Positions 17,079-23,251 of a DNA stretch of 29,418 bases are shown piece by piece (position 1 is the stretch's first letter; each line of letters starts with the position of its first letter). The translations under genes and the position numbers were made by a program. Source of the stretch: Planctomycetota bacterium (lineage in GTDB: Bacteria > Planctomycetota > PUPC01 > DSUN01); NCBI GenBank assembly GCA_016872875.1, contig VGYW01000053.1:1-29418 (forward strand), in the 5' to 3' direction. The notes beneath the pieces are model-generated. The model saw only the letters and a program-made list of their open reading frames with translations. It searched no databases and was not told the DNA's origin.

Positions 17079-17236
17079 GATTCGCGATCTCAACAAGGTT
17101 GCTGGCGGGGTTCCTCCCAGCCCGCTACACCGATGCCGGGCCGGGGAGTATGGCCCCCAATTCTGGTAACGGTCTGGGGCTCCGAAGCTCCGAACGGAGC
17201 GTACCATATCAGCCTAGGGCGAAGCCCTGGGAATAG
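17075..17236 (+). other. Possible truncated signal-peptide ORF
   Basis: An ATG overlapping the previous stop (ATGA), the same junction type as at 3515, opens a 53-codon frame that starts MRFAISTRLLAGFLPARY. This looks like the beginning of an exported protein, but the frame runs into the large hairpin repeat at 17135 and stops at 17236. It may be a gene whose body was lost when the repeat arrived, or a chance frame. Confidence 0.3.
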
Positions 17237-17438
17237 CGGGCCGCCCCGGTCTAGCCCTGTAGGGGCGTACTAACCAGCGAGGGGAGACGGTGCCGCCCGT
17301 GCCCCGTAGTACGCCCCTTCAGGGCTAGCCCACGCACGGCCCCGCTTCCCAGGGCTTCGCCCTGGGCTGATATAGTGCGCCCCTGTCGGGGCGCCCGATC
17401 AGTTCACCAGAATTGGGGGCCATACTCCGGGCCGGGAG
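17135..17438. repeat. Large interrupted hairpin element (about 300 bp)
   Basis: The outer arms share agtatggcccccaattctgg (17147-17166) and its reverse complement near 17408-17427. Inner arms hold cagggcttcgccctggg-type small hairpins, and a tagccct/agggcta pair lies nearer the centre. The whole stretch can fold as one long hairpin with side hairpins. It separates the lipoprotein gene from the first moxR-type gene. Confidence 0.85.
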
Positions 17439-17443
17439 CCCTC

Positions 17444-17472
17444 TTGAAGTTCCCGCCCCCAGGCGGTAAGAT
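17444..17472 (+). promoter_or_regulatory. Possible sigma70-type promoter for the moxR pair
   Basis: TTGAAG and TAAGAT are 17 bases apart, each matching four of six consensus bases. They lie 75 bases before the ATG of the first MoxR gene. The match is weak and could be chance. Confidence 0.3.
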
Positions 17473-17546
17473 CATCGGCACGTGGCCCGCGTCTCCGATG
17501 CGGAACCCTTCCGCCCCGGAGGGGCGGGCTACCGCGGAGTGAGGCT

Positions 17547-18596
17547 ATGGCAGAGATGAAGACCGTGACGGTGGAGGAGTTCCGCGAGACGTTCCGCCGC
17601 GCGCGCGAGCAGCTCGGCCGGGCCTTCGTCGGCCAGGAGCGGGTGGTGGAACACCTCCTCGCGGCGGTGTTCGCGGGCGGCCACGTCCTTCTCAAGGGCG
17701 CGCCCGGCCTCGGCCGCACCCTCCTCGTGAAAACCCTCGGCCACGTCCTCGGCCTAGAATACCGCCGCATCCAGTTCACGCCCGACCTGCTGCCCACCGA
17801 CATCGTGGGGGCGGAGGTCCTCGAAGGCCGGGGGGCCACGGGCGACCGACGCTTCCACTTCTTCAGAGGCCCCGTCTTCGCCAATCTCCTCCTCGCCGAC
17901 GAGATCAACCGCAGCCCGACCCGCACCCAGAACGCGCTCCTTGAGGCGATGCAGGAGCGGCAGGTGACAATCGGCGGCCGGACGCTTCGCCTGCCCGAGC
18001 CCTTCATCCTCGTCGCCACGCAGAACACCCTCGACACCGAGGGGGTCTTCAACCTCGGCGAGGCGCAGGTGGACCGCTTCATGGTGATGATCGAGCAGGA
18101 CTACCCCTCGGCGGCCGAGGAGAAGCAGATGCTCGCTCTCACCACCGGCACCTTCTCGACGGCGCCGGAGCGCGTGGCCGGCCCGGAAACAGTCCTGGCC
18201 ATGCAGCGCCTGGCCCGCGAGGTGCCCGTGGTGCCCTCCGTGCGCGACCTCGCGCTCTGGATCGTCCGCTCCAGCCGCCCCGGGGAGGCCGAGGCGGCGC
18301 CCGAGACCCACGGCACCGTGCGGCTGGGGGCCTCGCCGCGCGCCGCCCAGGCCCTCCTGATGCTCGGCAAGGTGCTGGCCCTCGCACGCGGCCGCCTCCA
18401 CGTCTCGCGCCGCGACATCCTCGACGTCGTCGAGCCGGCCCTTTCGCACCGCGTGCTGCTCGACTTCCGCGCCCGGGCCGAGGGCGCGACCCACGCCCGG
18501 ATTCTCAAGGCGCTCGTCGAGCGCGCCCAGGCACTCTCGCTTCCAGCCGTTTCGCGCTGGACGCGTGAGCTGCTCAATGTGCCGCTCCACAAATGA
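17547..18596 (+). CDS. MoxR-family AAA+ ATPase with altered Walker A
   Basis: This 349-residue protein is a MoxR/RavA-type AAA+ ATPase, the class of chaperone-like ATPases that act with DUF58 and VWA proteins. The Walker A loop reads GAPGLGRT (51-58), with Arg57 (codon cgc at 17715) where the family has the catalytic Lys. Walker B is intact (LLLADEINRSP, D118 E119), as are sensor 1 (VATQN, N160), the VDRF arginine and the sensor 2 segment (GASPRAAQ). The usual NPxxxEGxxPLPEAQ stretch is NTLDTEGVFNLGEAQ, so that loop has diverged too. The start ATG follows a good Shine-Dalgarno (ggagtgagg). Such a subunit may bind nucleotide poorly and act as a partner or regulator of the canonical paralogue at 18979; this is inference. 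Confidence 0.9.
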   Translation: MAEMKTVTVEEFRETFRRAREQLGRAFVGQERVVEHLLAAVFAGGHVLLKGAPGLGRTLLVKTLGHVLGLEYRRIQFTPDLLPTDIVGAEVLEGRGATGDRRFHFFRGPVFANLLLADEINRSPTRTQNALLEAMQERQVTIGGRTLRLPEPFILVATQNTLDTEGVFNLGEAQVDRFMVMIEQDYPSAAEEKQMLALTTGTFSTAPERVAGPETVLAMQRLAREVPVVPSVRDLALWIVRSSRPGEAEAAPETHGTVRLGASPRAAQALLMLGKVLALARGRLHVSRRDILDVVEPALSHRVLLDFRARAEGATHARILKALVERAQALSLPAVSRWTRELLNVPLHK

Positions 18597-18624
18597 GCGG
18601 CGGAAGTGCGGGTGTTTCGGCCTC

Positions 18625-18836
18625 TTGCTCCCGAAGGGAGCGTAGTGGGTAGCCGGCGGCTTCAGCCGCCGGACTCGGGTGTCAGCGCTGGCGCAGTCCC
18701 GAAGGGACGGCAGAAGGGTCTGGTGGACTGCCTTGCCGCGGGGCTCTGCCGTCCCTTCGGGACTGGTCCCGGGGTTGGCCCGTGATCCGGCGGCTGAAGC
18801 CGCCGGCTACCCGCTGCTGTCCCTTCGGGACTGCGG
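18625..18836. repeat. Large nested hairpin element (about 210 bp)
   Basis: The arms contain gtagccggcggcttcagccg and its complement, flanked on both sides by cagtcccgaaggga and tcccttcgggactg. The two halves are close reverse complements, giving one long stem with side hairpins. It fills most of the gap between the two moxR-type genes. Confidence 0.85.
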
Positions 18837-18882
18837 AGGCAACCGGCGTGGAGCTTCTTGTTTTCTTTGCTGAGGACAGTCG

Positions 18883-18967
18883 GGATTGGGGATGGATGAC
18901 GGATGGGGGCCGATCAATCATCCATTCATCCAGTCATCCCCTTTGGTTGCGGCCAATGGCCGCGTTA
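18883..18967. repeat. Small ATCC/GGAT heptad hairpin plus shared tag
   Basis: Imperfect ggatgga-type heptamers (18885-18908) face tcatcca-type heptamers (18913-18938) and form a short hairpin. It runs directly into cccctttggttgcggcc (18938-18954). The same tag follows a heptad hairpin at 26220. Confidence 0.7.
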
Positions 18968-18978
18968 GGAGAACGAGC

Positions 18979-20016
18979 ATGACCACCCCTGCGGAACATG
19001 CCCTCCAGATCTTCAAGAACCCGGAGCCCTGGAGCGACGATGATCTGGAGAGAATCCACCACCTCAAGGAGGCCCATACCAAGGCGATGGGCGAAATCCG
19101 AAAGATCATGGTGGGCATGGACCAGGTGATAGACCTGACGATGGTCGGCCTCTTCGGTCAGGGCCACTGCCTCCTCATGGGCGTGCCGGGCCTCGGAAAG
19201 ACCCTCCTCGTCCGCACCCTCGCCGCAAGCCTCTCGCTCAAGTTCATGCGCGTGCAATTCACCCCCGACCTCATGCCCTCGGACATCACTGGCTCGGAGG
19301 TGATCCAGGAGGACAAGGCGACCGGCGAGCGAGTCTTCCGCTTCCTCCAGGGGCCGGTGTTCACGAACATCCTTCTCGCCGACGAGATCAACCGCACGCC
19401 GCCAAAGACCCAGGCCGCGCTCCTCGAAGCCATGCAGGAGCACCAGGTCACTGTCGGCGGCGTCCGCCGCGCGCTCGACGCCCCCTTCTTCGTCCTCGCC
19501 ACCCAGAACCCCATCGAGCAGGAGGGCACCTACCCGCTGCCCGAGGCGCAGCTCGACCGCTTCATGTTCCAGATTCGCGTGGACTACCCCAACGCCGAGG
19601 AGGAGAAGCACATCCTCGCCCTCACCACCTCGGGCTACCAGCCCGACATCCAGCCGGTCCTCACCCGCGACGAAATCCTCTACCTCCAGCAGCTCGTGCG
19701 AAAGGTCAACGTGGGCGAGGACGTGGTTGACTACATCCTGCGCCTTGTGCGCGCCACGCGGAGCTCGCAGCCCGAGGCGCCCGACTTCATCAAGAAGTGG
19801 ATAACCTGGGGCGCCAGCCCGCGGGCCAGCCAGAACCTCGTCATCGGCGCCAAGGCCGTCGCCATCCTCGACGGCCGCAGCGCCGCCACCATCGAGGACG
19901 TCCACGCCGTCGCCCCAGCCGTCCTCGAGCACCGCATCATCCCGAACTTCACCGCCGAGGCTGAGGGCGTGAACACCGCGCGCATCGTGGCCGAACTGCT
20001 CAAGGCCGTGGCGTAG
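18979..20016 (+). CDS. MoxR-family AAA+ ATPase (canonical)
   Basis: This 345-residue MoxR ATPase has all family motifs: Walker A GVPGLGKT (68-75), QFTPDLMPSDITGSEV, Walker B ILLADEINRTPPKTQAALLEAM, sensor 1 VLATQNPIEQEGTYPLPEAQ, the LDRFMF arginine and sensor 2 GASPRASQNL. It should hydrolyse ATP and remodel client proteins in the cytoplasm, probably with the DUF58 protein encoded 234 bases downstream and the VWA proteins at 1-3518. The ATG at 18979 is preferred to an in-frame start at 18886 because AGGAGA lies six bases upstream and the upstream part is repeat sequence. Unlike the cluster's large proteins, this gene carries no embedded repeats. Confidence 0.95.
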   Translation: MTTPAEHALQIFKNPEPWSDDDLERIHHLKEAHTKAMGEIRKIMVGMDQVIDLTMVGLFGQGHCLLMGVPGLGKTLLVRTLAASLSLKFMRVQFTPDLMPSDITGSEVIQEDKATGERVFRFLQGPVFTNILLADEINRTPPKTQAALLEAMQEHQVTVGGVRRALDAPFFVLATQNPIEQEGTYPLPEAQLDRFMFQIRVDYPNAEEEKHILALTTSGYQPDIQPVLTRDEILYLQQLVRKVNVGEDVVDYILRLVRATRSSQPEAPDFIKKWITWGASPRASQNLVIGAKAVAILDGRSAATIEDVHAVAPAVLEHRIIPNFTAEAEGVNTARIVAELLKAVA

Positions 20017-20046
20017 GGGTAGTGTCCATCGGGAACGAAGAACGAA

Positions 20047-20200
20047 AGGTAAAATGATTACGGGTAAAATGATAAGACAAGAATCCGGGAGGAGAGCGAA
20101 GCCAGGAGGAACCGAGGCGAGCCAGTGGCCCAGACGGCACACAATTCGCACCCCGGTTGTCCTCTCTTTTCTTATCATTTTACCCGTAATCATTTTACCT
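20047..20200. repeat. Terminal-inverted-repeat element, copy C (intergenic)
   Basis: The arms start aggtaaaatgattacgg and end cgtaatcattttacct, with a gtaaaatgataag second half in each. The roughly 90-base interior differs from copies A and B, apart from a short ggga/gcgaagcc resemblance to copy A. Two gaacgaa heptamers precede it. It lies between the second moxR-type gene and the DUF58 gene. Confidence 0.9.
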
Positions 20201-20249
20201 TATCTCTTCGATCTGCATTTTGGCCTTTGAGCTTCCATAGGAGCCAGCG

Positions 20250-21143
20250 TTGGACTTTTTTGACCCGCACGTCATCGCCCGCGTGAAGGGCCTCGACGTT
20301 CGCAGCCTGCGCCTCGTCGAGAGCCTCATGGCCGGCCTCCACAAGAGCCGCCTGAGGGGGATCAGCACCGACTTCTCCCAGCACCGCCCCTACGCGCCCG
20401 GGGACGACACGCGGCACCTCGACTGGAAGGTCTTCGCCCGCACCGACCGCTTCTACCTCAAGCAGTACGAGGCCGAGACCAACATGGCCGTCCGCTTCCT
20501 CCTCGACACCAGCCACTCGATGTTCTTCCGCAGCCCCGAGGCCGCGATGAGCAAGTTCGAATACGCCGCCACCATCGTCGCAACCGTCGCCTACCTCCTG
20601 ATGCAGCAGAAAGACACGTTCGGCCTCGTGCTCTTCGACGAGAAGGTGCGCGCCCTTCTGCCCGCGAAAGGCTCGGCGGCGCACTTCCGCAGCCTGGTCC
20701 GCGCAATGGCCGAGGCCACGGAGGGCGACAAGACGAGCATCTCGGGCGCCCTCACCGCGGTCGCCCCCCAACTCAAGCGCCGCGGACTCGTCGTCGTCGT
20801 GAGCGACTTCATCGCCGACACCGACGGGCTGGGCGACGCACTCGGCCAGATGAGCTTCCTCGGACAGGACGTCATCCTCTTCCACGTCGAAGACCCGGTC
20901 GAGCGCGAGTTCCCGTTCGCGGGCCAGACCATCTTCCTGGGTCTCGAGGCGGAGGGGAAGCTGGTATGCGAGCCGCGCGACCTGCGCCGCGCCTATCTTG
21001 CCGAGCGCCGCCGCCACCTCGACGCCATCCACGAGGTCTGCCTCCGCTTCGGCTACGAGCTCGAGGACATGCCCACCGACGCCCGCCTCGACGCCATCCT
21101 CGCCGGCTTCCTCTCCCTGCGCCAGGCCAGGCGGAGAAGATGA
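20250..21143 (+). CDS. DUF58 family protein
   Basis: This 297-residue protein carries the DUF58 signature RPYAPGDDTRHLDWKVFART at 47-66, followed by DRFYLKQYEAETNM. A VWA-like strand with the D-x-S-x-S motif (LLDTSHSM, D86) comes next, and VVVVSDFIADTDGL further on. DUF58 proteins are paired with MoxR ATPases and are thought to act as adaptors or client-binding partners. The start is a TTG at 20250 with AGGAG (20239-20243) seven bases upstream, and the N-terminus (MDFFDPHVIARVKGLDVRSL) has the usual family layout. The membrane helices seen in some DUF58 proteins are absent. It is the last gene of the + strand cluster; the next gene has its own promoter. Confidence 0.95.
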   Translation: MDFFDPHVIARVKGLDVRSLRLVESLMAGLHKSRLRGISTDFSQHRPYAPGDDTRHLDWKVFARTDRFYLKQYEAETNMAVRFLLDTSHSMFFRSPEAAMSKFEYAATIVATVAYLLMQQKDTFGLVLFDEKVRALLPAKGSAAHFRSLVRAMAEATEGDKTSISGALTAVAPQLKRRGLVVVVSDFIADTDGLGDALGQMSFLGQDVILFHVEDPVEREFPFAGQTIFLGLEAEGKLVCEPRDLRRAYLAERRRHLDAIHEVCLRFGYELEDMPTDARLDAILAGFLSLRQARRRR

Positions 21144-21166
21144 TCCTATGTCAGGTAGCCCGGGCA

Positions 21167-21195
21167 TTGACAGACTAGGTGGGTTCGCATACAAT
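21167..21195 (+). promoter_or_regulatory. Near-consensus sigma70 promoter for the AIPR gene
   Basis: TTGACA (21167-21172, exact consensus), a 17-base spacer, and TACAAT (21190-21195, five of six). Transcription would start near 21202, giving a leader of about 95 bases. It is the best promoter on the + strand of the window. Confidence 0.75.
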
Positions 21196-21296
21196 CATCA
21201 GAGTCGGGACGCGGCCCGGATCGGGCGGCCCGTTTGTTGTTCCTGGGTTGTCTTTCGAAGCGCCTTTCGGCAGCAAACAGAGCTTGGGAGCAGCGC

Positions 21297-23186
21297 ATGG
21301 CAGGAAGCAAGCGGCCGGCAGCCGACGCTAAGCTAACCGCAGAGCAGATTAGCTACCTCGAGGGCAAGATGAGGGACTTAGCGGACCGCAACCCGTCCTG
21401 TGGCATCGAGCGAACGGACTATGCGCGGTTGTACCCTTATCTGGCCATACAGAAGATCACCTACCTATATGACGACGAATTGTTCGATGGCCTCAAGTTC
21501 GTTGATCGTAGCATCACCGGGAAGTCAGAAGAGTTGCTGGATGCGTACCTGATTGTTGACCAAGGTGATGAGCTACAACTCAAACTGTTCCAGCTCAAGT
21601 TCCGGGACAGATACGACGGCGGCATTTCCACAAAGGAGCTCTATGCGTTTGTGGACCGGATGAACCGCGTTTTCCTGCGGGGAGACTTGCAGGATCCCAA
21701 GACGCTCGAGGCGTTCAGGGAAGTGCGCCAGGCGCTCGACGAGGCGCGTCAGGCCAACAGGCGAGCCCGTACCCGGATTCAGTGTTACTATATCGTCAAC
21801 GGGCAGAATGTCTCACACACCGACGATGGCAAGGTGCAGGAGATTCGCGACACCTTCTCCCACGATCGCCAGACACATGGGTTTACCTTCGAGACCTACG
21901 GCGGCTTCGACATCTACACCCTTTGCGTCCAGGGCCGCATACCCATCCAGGAGGAGTTGCTTGAACTCACCTACGAAATGGGTGAGCGCTCGTTCCTCCA
22001 CCACGACATCGGCCCGAACCCCAACGGGATGCCAGAGCAGGTTCTTGTGGGCTTCGTGAACGTGAACCAGCTAGTGCGCCTGGTTGACCGCTACAGCAAC
22101 AATGAACTGTTTGAGAAGAATGTCCGCCTTTTCCTTGGGACGGGGAAGGAGGTGAACCAGCGTATAATCGCGACCATCACAGGGAACCAGAGCGTCTGGT
22201 TCGGCTTCATGAACAATGGCGTGAGTATCACTGCCGACAGCATGGCCGCTGACCTCCCGGCCAGCAGGCAGAAGGTGCGAGTGCGGTTGCGAGGCATGCA
22301 GATCATCAACGGGTGCCAGACGGTCAACGCGCTCTACCACGCCAAGTACGCGCCAGACTTGAGGGACCGTTTCCAAGGTAACTCGAAGGTCCTTGTGCGG
22401 ATCTATCAGGTGGATCCCAAGAACAAGGATCTCCTCGACGCGTTGATCATTGCCACAAACTCGCAGAACGCCATCCGGCCAGAGGATCTGCTCTCCAACG
22501 ACAGCATACAGAAGGCTCTCCAGGAAGTCTATCGCGAATACGGCATTGGCTACGAGCGCAAGGAGGGCGAGACGTTGCCGGGCCACAGTTACCTGATGAC
22601 CTACAGCAAGGAACAGGCCGCCATGGCGTACCTCGGCGTGTTCGGCGGCCATTGTTCCAGGCTCCGCAATTCTCTAAGTCGTCGTGAGTTCTTCAGACAG
22701 GGAGACGACTACTATAGGGCATTCAACCTGCGCGGAGCAGAGGGCGAGAGCCAGCCCGGCCCCCTGCCGGACGGGTTCGTGCCCGACGAGTACACCAACC
22801 TTCGCGCCCTCCAGATCCTCGCCGCGCGTTGCCTTGAGGAGTGTTGCCGCCGCGGTATCGCAAGCATCCAGGATAAGCGGGAGCGTGGGTCACTGCGAAA
22901 GGGCGCCTACTACTTGGCGCGCATCGTATACCTGAGGCAGCGAGGGCGAATCGACGGGATTCTCGCCGGTGCGAGCAAAGCGGAGCGCAAGGCCGATCTC
23001 GCGCGGCACTTGATGGGCGAGGTCACCAAGATCGGCGAACAGGCATTCGGGGAGGCCAGGAACCTGTTCAAGGGCGCGTTGAAGGACTATCTGGCAAGTC
23101 TGGGTGGGAACGAAGATGCGGCCCTGAAAAACTCCGAATTCGCCCGGCGCGTTGAGGAATGCGCTGCCAAGGCGGAACCACGATGA
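21297..23186 (+). CDS. AIPR-family (abortive infection phage resistance) protein
   Basis: This 629-residue protein carries the two hallmark AIPR motifs (Pfam AIPR): WFGFMNNGVSITAD near residue 301 and MQIINGCQTVNALYHA near 334. The N-terminal part has a D-x(n)-QxK pattern (LDAYLIVD at 81-88, LFQLK at 97-101) like a Mrr-type PD-(D/E)XK nuclease core. AIPR proteins are linked to abortive phage defence; the nuclease reading is inference. The ATG at 21297 has GGGAG (21286-21290) six bases upstream and is preferred over an upstream TTG at 21234. The gene has its own promoter, no embedded repeats, and clearly more A/T-ending codons than its neighbours, suggesting horizontal acquisition. No partner defence gene is adjacent. 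Confidence 0.85.
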   Translation: MAGSKRPAADAKLTAEQISYLEGKMRDLADRNPSCGIERTDYARLYPYLAIQKITYLYDDELFDGLKFVDRSITGKSEELLDAYLIVDQGDELQLKLFQLKFRDRYDGGISTKELYAFVDRMNRVFLRGDLQDPKTLEAFREVRQALDEARQANRRARTRIQCYYIVNGQNVSHTDDGKVQEIRDTFSHDRQTHGFTFETYGGFDIYTLCVQGRIPIQEELLELTYEMGERSFLHHDIGPNPNGMPEQVLVGFVNVNQLVRLVDRYSNNELFEKNVRLFLGTGKEVNQRIIATITGNQSVWFGFMNNGVSITADSMAADLPASRQKVRVRLRGMQIINGCQTVNALYHAKYAPDLRDRFQGNSKVLVRIYQVDPKNKDLLDALIIATNSQNAIRPEDLLSNDSIQKALQEVYREYGIGYERKEGETLPGHSYLMTYSKEQAAMAYLGVFGGHCSRLRNSLSRREFFRQGDDYYRAFNLRGAEGESQPGPLPDGFVPDEYTNLRALQILAARCLEECCRRGIASIQDKRERGSLRKGAYYLARIVYLRQRGRIDGILAGASKAERKADLARHLMGEVTKIGEQAFGEARNLFKGALKDYLASLGGNEDAALKNSEFARRVEECAAKAEPR

Positions 23187-23251
23187 GGCCATCTCCGGCG
23201 GCGCTGTGCCTGGCACCGTACGCTGCGCGAGGCAAGCAAAGGAAGTAAGGT

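Noticed and set aside
21234..21296. Upstream TTG start for the AIPR gene
   Set aside because: The ATG at 21297 has a well-placed GGGAG and gives a family-like N-terminus; the upstream segment has no ribosome binding site.
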